Origin: Frankia alni ACN14a
GTDB lineage: Bacteria > Actinomycetota > Actinomycetes > Frankiales > Frankiaceae
Length of the DNA stretch: 64,000 nt
Direction: 5' to 3'
Assembly (NCBI RefSeq): GCF_000058485.1
Contig: NC_008278.1
Coordinates: forward strand, 3,776,962 to 3,840,961
Under the pieces are notes generated by a model. It saw only the letters and a list, made by a program, of their open reading frames with translations. It was not told the DNA's origin and made no database searches. Positions within the stretch are counted from its first letter, which is position 1. Every line of letters begins with the position of its first letter. Both the position numbers and the translations under genes were made by a program. Of the stretch, positions 24,633-34,677 are shown piece by piece.

Positions 24633-24648
24633 CGGTTCCGCGGAACCG
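24633..24648. repeat. Perfect 16-bp palindrome downstream of the DUF222/HNH gene
   Basis: CGGTTCCGCGGAACCG. It shares the GGTTCCGCGGAAC core with the 35-bp repeat upstream of the same gene. Confidence 0.75.
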
Positions 24649-24753
24649 GCCAGGGTTACCATGGACGCATCATGGAGCTCTGACACCACCCGCGTCCGCG
24701 GCCGAGGCAGCGTCCCGGCGGGCGAGAGATGCGATCCTCTCGGTGGTGTTCGC

Positions 24754-26378
<1,625 letters not shown>

Positions 26379-26382
<4 letters not shown>

Positions 26383-26390
26383 CCGGTCAG
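26379..26390. repeat. 12-bp palindrome joining two convergent stop codons
   Basis: CTGACCGGTCAG contains the TGA of the ABC-F gene and, on the other strand, the TGA of the TetR gene. It is too short to be called a terminator by itself. Confidence 0.5.
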
Positions 26391-27064
26391 CGGCGGGTGT
26401 CCGGCTTCGGCGGCGCCGAACGCAGGCGCAGCATCGCGCGGTACATGGCGGTGCGGCTCGGTGGCGGGGGCAGGGCGAGGTGAGTCTGGGAGTCGGGGTC
26501 GGCGGCGAAGGAGCGCAGCAGGTGGCCGACCAGGCGTCGGGAGGCGGCCTCGGCGGCGGGGCCGCTGGCGGCGACGACGCCGGCGTTGGCCATGAGGATC
26601 ACGACGAGGTCCTGGTGGGCGAAGTCGGGTCGCAGCCGGCCGGCGGCCTGGGCCCTGGCGATGAGCCGGCCGAAGTCGGCGGCGACCTCGTCGCGCTGCG
26701 ACTCCAGCGCCCGCGCGGTGGGGAAGGTCCGGGTCAGGACCTCGGTGAAGCCGAGGTCGGCGACCTGCATGCCGCAGACGGTCTCGAGGAACCGGCTGAA
26801 CCCGTGCCAGGGGTCGGGGTCGGCCAGGGCGGCGGACATGGCGTCGCGGTAGCCGGCCATCTTGGGCCCGAACACGGCGCCGACGAGGTCGTCGCGGGTC
26901 GGGAAGCGGCGCAGCACGGTGGCGATGCCGACGCCGGCGTGGCGGGCGACCTCGTTGGTCGACACCGACAGCCCCTGTCGGGTGAACAACTCCCGGGCGG
27001 CCTCGACGATCCGGTCGCGGTTGCGCCGCGCGTCGAGGCGGATCCGCTGGCCGTCATCCGTCAC
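26387..27064 (-). CDS. TetR-family regulator C
   Basis: About 225 residues. The HTH lies at residues 15-60 (RIVEAARELFTRQGLSVSTN and then ARHAGVGIATVLRRFPTRDD), a TetR subclass different from A and B. The C-terminal domain is of usual length with a basic tail. It is divergent from the LLM gene at 27.1 kb, 60 bases away, so it probably controls that gene and itself. The GTG at 27064 is chosen because the in-frame extension is basic and unlike TetR heads; the ribosome site is poor. Confidence 0.85.
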   Translation of the reverse strand: MTDDGQRIRLDARRNRDRIVEAARELFTRQGLSVSTNEVARHAGVGIATVLRRFPTRDDLVGAVFGPKMAGYRDAMSAALADPDPWHGFSRFLETVCGMQVADLGFTEVLTRTFPTARALESQRDEVAADFGRLIARAQAAGRLRPDFAHQDLVVILMANAGVVAASGPAAEAASRRLVGHLLRSFAADPDSQTHLALPPPPSRTAMYRAMLRLRSAPPKPDTRR

Positions 27065-27112
27065 GGCTCCGACCGTACCGCACCATCTGGAGCGCCTTAT
27101 CCGGTTGTCCCG

Positions 27113-27118
27113 TAGGCT
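27113..27118 (+). promoter_or_regulatory. Probable -10 of a leaderless transcript for the LLM gene
   Basis: TAGGCT ends seven bases before the ATG at 27125, and no Shine-Dalgarno precedes that ATG, which fits a transcript starting at the ATG. The -35 region is weak. Confidence 0.4.
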
Positions 27119-27124
27119 GCGCAC

Positions 27125-28180
27125 ATGCTCGAACTCGGGGTGCTATCGCTCAGCGACCGCCAGGTCCGGCTCGGGACGGGGGAGCGGGTCGGTCACGGTG
27201 AGCGGCTGGACGAGATCGTGGGTCACGCGACGCTCGCCGAGCGGGTCGGGCTCGACCTGTTCGCCCTGGGGGAGCACCACACCCTCGACTTCGCCGTCTC
27301 CTCGCCGGCGGTCGTGCTCGCCGCCGTCGCCGCCCGGACCAGTCGGATCCGGCTCACCAGCGCGGTGACCGTGCTGCCGATCCTCGACCCGGTGCGGCTC
27401 TACCAGGACTTCGCCACCCTCGACCTGCTCAGCCACGGCCGCGCCGAGATCATCGCCGGGCGCAGCGCGTACGCCGAGCCGTTCGAGATGTTCGGCGAGC
27501 ACCTCGCCGACGCCGACGCGTTGTTCGACGAGAAGCTCCGCCTGCTGCTGGCCCTGCGCGAGCGGGAGCGGGTGACGTGGCGCGGCCGCTTCCGCCCCCC
27601 GCTGACCGACGCGCCGATCACGCCCCGGGCCGAGCCCGGCTCGCTGCCGGTGTGGGTCGGGGTCGGCGGGTCACCCACCAGCGCCGAGCGGGCCGGCCGG
27701 CTCGGCCTGCCGATGGTGCTCGGCTACATCGGCGGCCCGCTCAGCCACGCTCGCCGGGCCGTCGACCTGTACCGGGAGGCCGGCGAGCGGGCGGGCCATC
27801 CCGCCGAGCGGCTCAAGGTCGGCATCTCGACCCACTTCTACGCGGCGGCCTCCGAGCAGGACGCCCGCGACGTCCACCCGTACTACTACGAGTACCTGCG
27901 TCCCAAGACCCCCGGCGGGCGCGGCTTCGTCGTCTCCGCGGAGGCGTTCGCCGACGGGATGCGCCGCGGCAACGCCATCATGATCGGTACACCGGCCCAG
28001 CTCGTCGAGAAGATCCTCGACGCCCACCAGACCCTCGGCCTGGACCGGTTCTACGGCCAGATCGACTGGGGCGGCCTACCCCGCGAGCAGGTCGCCGAGT
28101 CCATCCACCGCTTCGCCGAGGCCGTCGCCCCGGTCGTGCGCACCCACACCGACAGCCAGCCCAGCGTCGCCACCCGCTGA
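27125..28180 (+). CDS. LLM-class flavin/F420-dependent oxidoreductase
   Basis: 351 residues of bacterial luciferase-like fold (GLDLFALGEHHTLDFAVSSP, IRLTSAVTVLPILDPVRLYQ, DFATLDLLSHGRAEIIAGRS and LPVWVGVGGSPTSAERA). The GEHH and GRAEI motifs place it in the group of probable monooxygenases or hydride transferases related to the LLM family FMN-dependent proteins. It is a separate subfamily from the LLM at 13.9 kb. The likely regulator is the divergent TetR C; no metabolic operon partners. Confidence 0.88.
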   Translation: MLELGVLSLSDRQVRLGTGERVGHGERLDEIVGHATLAERVGLDLFALGEHHTLDFAVSSPAVVLAAVAARTSRIRLTSAVTVLPILDPVRLYQDFATLDLLSHGRAEIIAGRSAYAEPFEMFGEHLADADALFDEKLRLLLALRERERVTWRGRFRPPLTDAPITPRAEPGSLPVWVGVGGSPTSAERAGRLGLPMVLGYIGGPLSHARRAVDLYREAGERAGHPAERLKVGISTHFYAAASEQDARDVHPYYYEYLRPKTPGGRGFVVSAEAFADGMRRGNAIMIGTPAQLVEKILDAHQTLGLDRFYGQIDWGGLPREQVAESIHRFAEAVAPVVRTHTDSQPSVATR

Positions 28181-28197
28181 TCAGCCTCGCCCACCGC

Positions 28198-29790
28198 TCA
28201 GCGGCGGGGGCCCCAGGGGGTGTCGGTGCGCAGGCGGGCCTTGTCGACCTTGCCGGCGGCGTTGCGGGGCAGCGGCTCGGTCAGGATCGCCACGTACTGG
28301 GGGATCTTGAAGTCGGCGAGGCGGCCGGCGGCATGGGTGAGCAGAGCGGGGATGTCGACGGCGGCGCCGGGGCGGGGGACGATCGCCGCGGCGACCCGCT
28401 GGCCCAGGCGCGGGTCGGGCACGCCGACGACGGCGACCTCGCCGACGCCGCCGAACGCCGCCAGCACCCGTTCGACCTCGATGCTGTAGACGTTCTCGCC
28501 GCCACGGTTGATCATGTCCTTGATGCGGTCGAGCAGGTGGATGCGCCCGGCGTCGTCGATGCGGGCGAGGTCGCCGGTGCGCAGCCAACCGTCGACGAGA
28601 GCCTCGGCGGTGGCCTCGGGGCGGCGCCAGTAGCCGCTCATGAGCTGCGGGCCGCGTACGAGGAGCTGGCCGATGCCGGCGGCGGCCTCGGGGCCGTCGA
28701 GGCGCAGTTCGGTGGCGGCGACCGCGCTGCCGACCGTGTCGGCGTGGGCGAGGACGTCGTCGTGGTCGAGGCCGCTGACGCAGGCGGCCTCGGTCAGCCC
28801 GTAACCGGGGCCGAAGCGGGCCGCGGGGAAGGCGGCGAGCAGCTCCGCGACCTGGCTCGGCGGGGTCGGCGCGGCGCCGTAGCTGACCAGCCGGACGCGG
28901 GAGACGTCGGTGCGGGGGAAGTCGGGGTGGCGCAGCGCCTGCCAGTACATCGCCGGCACGCCGTTGAGCACGTCGATGCGCTCGTCGCGGATCGCCCGCA
29001 GCCAGGCGCCGGTCTCGAAGTGGGTGGCGATGACGACCGTGCCGCCGGCGAGCAGGGCGGGCAGCCACTGCATGCCGAAGGCGAGGACGTGGAACAGCGG
29101 CGCGGCGATCAGCGTCCGGGTCACCTCGGTCGGGCCGAGGTGCAGGGCGCGGCGGCACTGCTCGGCCGCGGACAGCAGCGCCCGGTGCGACAGCATCGCG
29201 CCCTTGGGCACGCCGGTGGTGCCGGAGGTGTAGAACAGCGCCGCCAGCGCCTCCGGGTCGTCGGCGAGCCGGACGGTGGGCGGGCCGTCGGGCAGCGCGG
29301 CCGGGTCGTCGACGACGAGCGTGGCGGCGGAGTCGGTGACGATGTGGGCGACCTCGGCCGGGGTCAGCCGGGTGTTGACGGGGACGGGCACGGCGCCGGC
29401 GAGGATCGCGCCGAGCACCGCCGCGCACCAGGGCGCGCCGTTGGGCAGCCGCACGGCCACCCGCTCACCCGGGTCGACGCCCGCGGCGACGAGGCCGCCG
29501 GCGACCCGGCTGGCCGCGTCCCACAGTGCGCGGTAGGTCAGGCGCTGGCCGGTGGCGAGGTCGACGAGGGCCTCGGCGTCGGGCACCCGCTCGACGGTGG
29601 CGCGCGTGCCGTCGCCGACGGTGGTCGCCAGGCCGGTGAAGCGCAGCCCTGCCGCGGTGCGCACCGTGCCCGCGGTGTCCGGGCCGGGGCCCGGTGCGGC
29701 AAGCCCCGGACCCGGCGGCGGCGAGGCGGCTGGGACGGTGGCCGTGCCCGCGCCGCCGGGCACGGTGGCCGGGTCCGGGGCGGCGCTCAC
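28198..29790 (-). CDS. Acyl-CoA ligase (long-chain fatty acid-CoA ligase type)
   Basis: 530 residues. ATP-loop ALFYTSGTTGVPKGAMLSH at about residue 191, FGPGYGLTEAACVSG centrally, LRTGDLARID and DRIKDMINRGGENVYSIEVE at the hinge, catalytic Lys in LPRNAAGKVDKARL. An N-terminal Gly/Pro/Ala tail of about 40 residues precedes the fold. The GTG start overlaps the stop of the preceding small ACAD (GTGA). Last gene of the ACAD, ACAD, ligase operon, so it should activate the acid which that ACAD pair oxidises. Confidence 0.92.
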   Translation of the reverse strand: MSAAPDPATVPGGAGTATVPAASPPPGPGLAAPGPGPDTAGTVRTAAGLRFTGLATTVGDGTRATVERVPDAEALVDLATGQRLTYRALWDAASRVAGGLVAAGVDPGERVAVRLPNGAPWCAAVLGAILAGAVPVPVNTRLTPAEVAHIVTDSAATLVVDDPAALPDGPPTVRLADDPEALAALFYTSGTTGVPKGAMLSHRALLSAAEQCRRALHLGPTEVTRTLIAAPLFHVLAFGMQWLPALLAGGTVVIATHFETGAWLRAIRDERIDVLNGVPAMYWQALRHPDFPRTDVSRVRLVSYGAAPTPPSQVAELLAAFPAARFGPGYGLTEAACVSGLDHDDVLAHADTVGSAVAATELRLDGPEAAAGIGQLLVRGPQLMSGYWRRPEATAEALVDGWLRTGDLARIDDAGRIHLLDRIKDMINRGGENVYSIEVERVLAAFGGVGEVAVVGVPDPRLGQRVAAAIVPRPGAAVDIPALLTHAAGRLADFKIPQYVAILTEPLPRNAAGKVDKARLRTDTPWGPRR

Positions 29791-30962
29791 ACGCCGGCCT
29801 TGGCCAGCAGTCGCTCGTAGTAGACCGCCGGGCCGCCGAACAGCAGCTGGGAGGCCTTCGCCCGGCGGTAGTACAGGTGCGCCGCGTGCTCCCAGGTGAA
29901 GCCGATGCCGCCGTGGACCTGGATGTTCTCGGTGGCCACCGCGAGGAACGCCTCGGAGCAGACGGCGTGCGCGACGGCGGCGGCGACGCCGGCGTCGGGG
30001 GCGTCGGCGAGGCCGTCGACGGCGCGGGCGGCCTCGCGGGCCGCGGCGTCGGCGACCTGGACGCGGGTGAGCATGTCCGCGGCCTTGTGCTTGACGGCCT
30101 GGAAGCTGCCGATCTGCCGGCCGAACTGGACGCGGTCCTTGGCGTAGGTGGTGGACGCCTCCAGGCAGGCGCGGGCGGCGCCGACCTGCTCGGCGGCCAG
30201 CGCCGTCGTCGCCACGTCGAGGACCCGGTCGAGGACCGCCGCGGCGCCGCCGGCCGCGCCGACCAGGCGGGCGGGAGTGGCGGCGAAGGTGACCTTCGCG
30301 ATGCGGCGGGTCAGGTCCAGCACGGGCAGCGGGGTGCGGGTGAGCCCGGCCGCGTCGGCGTCGACGGCGTACAGGCCGGGGCCGGCCGGGCCGCCCGCGA
30401 CGACGAGGAGCACGTCGGCGCCGGCGCCGTCGAGCACGAGCGGCGCGGTGCCGTCGAGGGTGACGGCACCGCTGTCGGCACTTGCCGTGCCGGCGCTCGC
30501 CGTGACGGCGAGAGCGTCGCCCGCGCCGCGCCCGCCGAGCGACCAGCCGCCGTCGACGGACGGCGGGGCGAGGGTGGCGGTGGTGGTGCCGGCGGCGATG
30601 CCGGGCAGGATCCGCGCGGCCTCGTCGCCGCCCGCGGCGACCAGCGCGGTGCCGGCGAGCACCACCGAGGACAGGAACGGCGAGGGCAGCAGCGCCCGGC
30701 CCATCTCCTCGAGCACGACGGTGAGCTCGACCAGGCCGTAGCCGTCGCCGCCGTGCTCGGTGGGCAGGGCGAGCGACTGCAGGCCGAGCTGCTCGGCCAT
30801 CTGCGCCCAGACCTTGTCGTCGTAGCCGCGCTCGGAGTCGATCGCCGCGCGCACCGCGCGCTCGTCGGCCTTGGCGGACATGAAGTCGCGTACCGCCGAG
30901 CGCAGCTCGTCCAGCTCGGTGCTGGTGGTGTTCTCGCTGCTGGTGGTGACCTCGGTGCTCAT
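29787..30962 (-). CDS. Acyl-CoA dehydrogenase, small subunit of pair 3
   Basis: 391 residues. The C-terminal domain is well kept (TTYAKDRVQFGRQIGSFQAV, VHGGIGFTWEHAAHLYYRRA), while the middle domain lacks the SEPxAGSDLA motif. The VHGGIGFTWEHxxHLYxRR segment is the same as that in the N-terminal half of the fused ACAD at 58-60 kb, suggesting close relationship. The ATG overlaps the large subunit stop (ATGA). Expected to act as the second subunit of a heteromeric dehydrogenase. Confidence 0.9.
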   Translation of the reverse strand: MSTEVTTSSENTTSTELDELRSAVRDFMSAKADERAVRAAIDSERGYDDKVWAQMAEQLGLQSLALPTEHGGDGYGLVELTVVLEEMGRALLPSPFLSSVVLAGTALVAAGGDEAARILPGIAAGTTTATLAPPSVDGGWSLGGRGAGDALAVTASAGTASADSGAVTLDGTAPLVLDGAGADVLLVVAGGPAGPGLYAVDADAAGLTRTPLPVLDLTRRIAKVTFAATPARLVGAAGGAAAVLDRVLDVATTALAAEQVGAARACLEASTTYAKDRVQFGRQIGSFQAVKHKAADMLTRVQVADAAAREAARAVDGLADAPDAGVAAAVAHAVCSEAFLAVATENIQVHGGIGFTWEHAAHLYYRRAKASQLLFGGPAVYYERLLAKAGV

Positions 30963-32245
30963 GCGGACCTCGATTCCGTGGCGCCGGCCGAACGGCGGAG
31001 CTCCCGGAACGGCGACCTGGTGTCGATACCGGGCTCCTTGGGCAGGCCGAGCACCCGCTCCGCCAGGATGTTCTTCATGATCTCCTCGGTGCCGCCGAGG
31101 ATCCGCAGCGCCGGGGTGGACAGCAACAGCTCGGTCCAGGAGTAGGTGCCCCACGCGCCGGTGTCCGCGATCAGGCGCGGGCCGATGATCTCGGCGGCGA
31201 AGTGGGCGCCCCGGGTGAGGTTCTGGGCGTACATCAGCTTGGACACCGACGCCTCGGGGCCGGGCTGCTCGCCCGCGCGGAACCTGCGGACCATCTGGTG
31301 GTTGAGGTACTCGGTGGCGAGCGTGTCGGCGTGCAGCTCGGCGAGGCGGCGGCGGGCGGCGCCGTCGTCGAGGCGGCCGTTGGCGCGCAGCAGCTCGGTG
31401 AGGAAGGGCAGGGCGACCACGCGGCCGACGGGGCCGGCGCCCTCGCCGCCGACGCTGGCCCGCTCGTTCATCAGGGTCGTCAGGGCGACGCCCCAGCCGC
31501 CGTCGACGGGGCCGAGGCGGTGGTCGTCACCGACGTGGACGTCGGTGAGGAAGACCTCGTTGAACTCGGAGCCGCCGCTCATCTGGCGCAGCGGGCGCAC
31601 GTCCACCCCGGGGGCGGTCATGTCGACGACGAACGCGGTGATGCCCTTGTGCTTGGGGTTGTCGGGGTTGGTGCGGCACAGCGCCAGCCCGATCGCGGCG
31701 TGGTGCGCCACCGACGTCCAGACCTTCTGCCCGCCCAGCACCCAGCCGTCGCCCTCGCGCACGGCCTTCGTCTCCAGGCTCGCCAGGTCGCTGCCCGCGG
31801 CCGGCTCGCTGAACAGCTGGCAGGCGATGATCTCGCCGCTGTAGAGCCGGGGCAGGTAGCGCTGCTTGAGCTCGTCGGAGCCGTGGGCGAGGATCGTCGG
31901 GCCGATCATGCCGAGGCCGATGAGGGAGAGCACCCCGGTCTCGGGCACGTCGTAGGCGGCCTCCAGGCCGTCGTAGACGAGGTCGTGCAGGGTGGTCAGG
32001 CCGCGCCCGCCGAACTCGGTCGGCCCGGTGATCCAGCCGAAGCCGTTGTCGTAGCGGGTGCGCTGCCAGGCCTTGGCCGCGGCGACCTTGGCGTTCTCGA
32101 TCTCGGGCGGGTCGGTGCTGAAGTAGGTGATCCGGTCCTCGCCCTCGCCCCAGGCGACATCCTCGGCCGCCCGGGCGCGGCGGGTGGCGTGGGCGTCGAG
32201 AAACGCGGTGACCTCGGCGACGAACTGGTCCATCTCGCTCGGCAT
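30959..32245 (-). CDS. Acyl-CoA dehydrogenase, large subunit of pair 3
   Basis: 428 residues, the complete ACAD fold: ACQLFSEPAAGSDLASLETK near residue 140, LGGQKVWTSVAHHAAIGLAL, SEFNEVFLTDVHVGDDHRLG, and the C-terminal STPALRILGGTEEIMKNILA loop with the FAD contact. It ends with LGLPKEPGIDTRSPF, a tail common to actinobacterial FadE proteins. First gene of the minus-strand operon; the divergent region to the SDR at 32.4 kb carries operator site 7. Confidence 0.92.
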   Translation of the reverse strand: MPSEMDQFVAEVTAFLDAHATRRARAAEDVAWGEGEDRITYFSTDPPEIENAKVAAAKAWQRTRYDNGFGWITGPTEFGGRGLTTLHDLVYDGLEAAYDVPETGVLSLIGLGMIGPTILAHGSDELKQRYLPRLYSGEIIACQLFSEPAAGSDLASLETKAVREGDGWVLGGQKVWTSVAHHAAIGLALCRTNPDNPKHKGITAFVVDMTAPGVDVRPLRQMSGGSEFNEVFLTDVHVGDDHRLGPVDGGWGVALTTLMNERASVGGEGAGPVGRVVALPFLTELLRANGRLDDGAARRRLAELHADTLATEYLNHQMVRRFRAGEQPGPEASVSKLMYAQNLTRGAHFAAEIIGPRLIADTGAWGTYSWTELLLSTPALRILGGTEEIMKNILAERVLGLPKEPGIDTRSPFRELRRSAGATESRSA

Positions 32246-32346
32246 GGGCGATCTCCGACTGGGGTGTCAAGTATGGCGGAAAATCCCGGCCTGCAAGCGC
32301 ACACCGGGGCGGCATGAGCAAGGGATATGGCCTCATGACACTAAGG

Positions 32347-32377
32347 TTTGACGAATATGTCAAGTAGACCCTAGAGT
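32347..32377 (+). promoter_or_regulatory. Promoter with overlapping operator site 7
   Basis: TTTGACGAATATGTCAAG (32347-32364). TTGACG (32348-32353), 18-bp spacer, -10 TAGAGT (32372-32377), driving the SDR at 32422. It also lies about 100 bases upstream of ACAD pair 3. Confidence 0.75.
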
Positions 32378-32421
32378 CGCCAGCGTCGCCGTGCGGACTG
32401 ACCGGGCAGAGGAGCTGACGG

Positions 32422-33348
32422 GTGTCGCAACAGGGTGAGCGTCTCCTGGAGGGACGCGTCGTCATCGTGACCGGCGGAGGCCGGGGAATCGGCCGCAGCC
32501 ACAGCCTCGAGCTGGCCGCCCACGGGGCAACTGTCGTGGTCAACGACCTGGGCGTCGGAGTCCGCGGGGAGTCGTCGCAGGAGGAGCCCGCCGACGCCGT
32601 CGTCGCCGAGATCGAGGCCAAGGGCGGGGTCGCGGTGCGCGACACCGGCAACGTCACCGACTGGGCGGCGGTGCGCTCCCTCGTGGCGAACACGGTCGAG
32701 CGGTTCGGTCGACTCGACGCCGTCGTCAACAACGCCGGCATCCTGCGGGACGCGACGATCACCTCGCTCACCGAGCAGGACTGGGACGCCGTCATCGGCG
32801 TCCACCTCAAGGGCACCTTCGCCCTGACCAAGCACGCCTGCGACTACTGGCGGGCCGAGTTCAAGGCGGGCCGCCCGGTCGCCGGGCGGATCGTCAACAC
32901 CACCTCCGGCACGGGGTTGGCGGGCAACGTCGGTCAGGCCGCCTACGGCGCCGCCAAGGCCGGCATCGCGAACCTGACGCTGACCACGGCGCTCGAGGGC
33001 AGCCGCTACGGCGTGACCGCCAACTGCATCTCCCCGGTCGCCGCGACCCGGATGACCGCCGGCACGGGCCTCGCCCAGCCGGGCGCCGACGAGGGCTTCG
33101 ACCGGTTCGACCCGGCGAACTCCTCCCCGGTCGTCGCCTGGCTGGCCTCGGAGCGCTCCGGCTGGCTGACCGGGCGGGTGCTGCGCATCGACGGCAACAC
33201 CGTGCATCCGGTGGACCCGTGGAGCGTGCGCCGCGGCTACAGCGCCGCCCGCGGCGGGCGCCTCGACGCCGCCGAGCTCGACGCCGGGCTGCGCGTGGTG
33301 CTGGGCACGGCCCCGGCGGGCCTGGCCGGCCTGACCATCATTTCGTGA
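32422..33348 (+). CDS. Short-chain dehydrogenase/reductase, probable 3-hydroxyacyl-CoA dehydrogenase
   Basis: 308 residues. NAD(P) loop VTGGGRGIGRS (residues 16-26), NNAGIL at 103, catalytic Ser162, Tyr175 and Lys179. The insert after the first strand (VVNDLGVGVRGESSQEEPAD) is typical of the multifunctional-enzyme-type 3-hydroxyacyl-CoA dehydrogenases (HSD17B4/FabG4-like). It should oxidise the 3-hydroxyacyl-CoA made by a MaoC or crotonase hydratase. The GTG start follows GAGGAG. It is the first gene after operator site 7 and heads a run of genes leading to the thiolase at 34.7 kb. Confidence 0.9.
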   Translation: MSQQGERLLEGRVVIVTGGGRGIGRSHSLELAAHGATVVVNDLGVGVRGESSQEEPADAVVAEIEAKGGVAVRDTGNVTDWAAVRSLVANTVERFGRLDAVVNNAGILRDATITSLTEQDWDAVIGVHLKGTFALTKHACDYWRAEFKAGRPVAGRIVNTTSGTGLAGNVGQAAYGAAKAGIANLTLTTALEGSRYGVTANCISPVAATRMTAGTGLAQPGADEGFDRFDPANSSPVVAWLASERSGWLTGRVLRIDGNTVHPVDPWSVRRGYSAARGGRLDAAELDAGLRVVLGTAPAGLAGLTIIS

Positions 33349-33441
33349 CCGCGGTGTTTCCGTGAATTCCGGTGTTTCTGTGAGCGGTGTGCCTGTGATC
33401 GGGGAGTCCGTGATCTGCTGGCGGCGAGAGGAGACGACGCG

Positions 33442-34677
33442 ATGACGACGGTGGCCGCTGTCGGTACGTACCTGCCCCCCTGGGGCAGCGCGCGGGGACG
33501 GGTCCTGGGACCCGACGAGGACGCGGTGACCCTGGCCGTCGCCGCCGCCCGCGCGGCGCTGGAGCAGGCCACCCCGGCCGGCTCGGCGACGGCGCCGGAC
33601 GTGCGCCGGGTGGTTTTCGTGACCCGCGAGCTGCCGCTGCTCGTCGGCGGCAACGCCGCGGCGCTGCTGGCCGGCATCGGGCTGCCCGACGACGTGCCCG
33701 TGGTCGAGCAGGTCGGCGGCGGGCCGGCGGTGTTCGACACTCTCGGCGGCGCCGAGGCCGGCACGCTGGTCATCGGCGTCGACGCGGCCGAGTCCGGCCC
33801 GGTCGGCGCCGCCGCGGCGCTGCTGTCCGACGGGGCCGGGGTCGGCGTGGAGCCGATCGGCCGGATCGTGCGCAGCCTGCCGGTGCACAGCCGGGAGAAC
33901 GGCGGCGGCCCTCGCGACTACTCCGACGCCCGGCTGGAGCGCGAGCGCGGCGTCGGGGTCGCCATCGAGCGTCTCGAGCTCACCGACAAGCCGGTCGTCG
34001 TGGCCGGGCTGCCCGCCAAGCAGGCCCGGGCGCTGTGCGCCGGGGTGCCGCCGACGCTGCCGACGACGGGCGCGAGCGCGGCGCTGTTCGCGCTGGCGGC
34101 GCTCGCCGAGGTCGGCGCCGGCGGCCTGGTCCTCGCCGTCGAGCAGGGGTCGGCGACGGCGCTGCGCGTCGACGGGGTGCCCGCGGTGCGCCGTGACTCC
34201 CCGGCACTGCTGGCACCGGAGAAGCTGACCCGCACCCCCGGCCCGGACATCGCGATCTCGCTGGCCGCCTACGAGCGGGCCTTCGACGCGAAGCTGCGCT
34301 GGGACGCGGGGAAGTGCGACGCCTGCGGCACGCTGGCGCTGCCGCCGCGGCGGCGGTGCCTCAACTGCGGCTCGGAGGACGGCTGGTCGCTGACCCCGCT
34401 GCCGCGCACCGGCGAGGTGTACACGGTCGTCACCGTGCATGTTCCCGTGCCGGGATTGCCGACGCCGTACTCCCTGGCGATCGTCCAGCTCGACGGGGTG
34501 GACGTGCGGGCGCTGGTGAAGGTGACCGGCGCCCCGGCCGGCACCGTGCAGATCGGCGACCGCGGCCGGCTGGTGCTGCGCCGGGTCGCGGTGCGCTCAG
34601 GAATTCCGGACTACGGATATGCGCTGTACCCGGATGCGGCCACGGCCGCGGATGCAGGCGAGGGAGCGGTGCGATGA
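33442..34677 (+). CDS. HMG-CoA synthase-like/thiolase-fold protein fused to a DUF35 zinc ribbon-OB domain
   Basis: 411 residues. The N-terminal two-thirds resembles the 3-hydroxy-3-methylglutaryl-CoA synthase/ketosynthase III group (VAAVGTYLPPWG at the start, GADAAESGPVGAA-like core), but I cannot find a convincing catalytic Cys-His-Asn set. The C-terminal third (from about residue 280) is a DUF35 module with zinc ligands CDACG and CLNCG, then an OB-fold ending in DYGYALYPD. The next gene, overlapping by ATGA, is a canonical thiolase, so the fused DUF35 probably serves it. GAGAGGAG precedes the ATG. Confidence 0.85.
   Translation: MTTVAAVGTYLPPWGSARGRVLGPDEDAVTLAVAAARAALEQATPAGSATAPDVRRVVFVTRELPLLVGGNAAALLAGIGLPDDVPVVEQVGGGPAVFDTLGGAEAGTLVIGVDAAESGPVGAAAALLSDGAGVGVEPIGRIVRSLPVHSRENGGGPRDYSDARLERERGVGVAIERLELTDKPVVVAGLPAKQARALCAGVPPTLPTTGASAALFALAALAEVGAGGLVLAVEQGSATALRVDGVPAVRRDSPALLAPEKLTRTPGPDIAISLAAYERAFDAKLRWDAGKCDACGTLALPPRRRCLNCGSEDGWSLTPLPRTGEVYTVVTVHVPVPGLPTPYSLAIVQLDGVDVRALVKVTGAPAGTVQIGDRGRLVLRRVAVRSGIPDYGYALYPDAATAADAGEGAVR

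Noticed and set aside
24661-24753. ATG at 24661 as start of the ABC-F gene
   Set aside because: It adds 31 residues unlike the family and has no ribosome site; GTG 24754 gives the typical MAQSALSASDLVRSL start.
32256-32280. GTCAAGTATGGC near the start of ACAD pair 3 as a further operator
   Set aside because: Only one arm is present (minus strand TTGACACCCCAGTCGG), and a promoter there would begin inside the gene.
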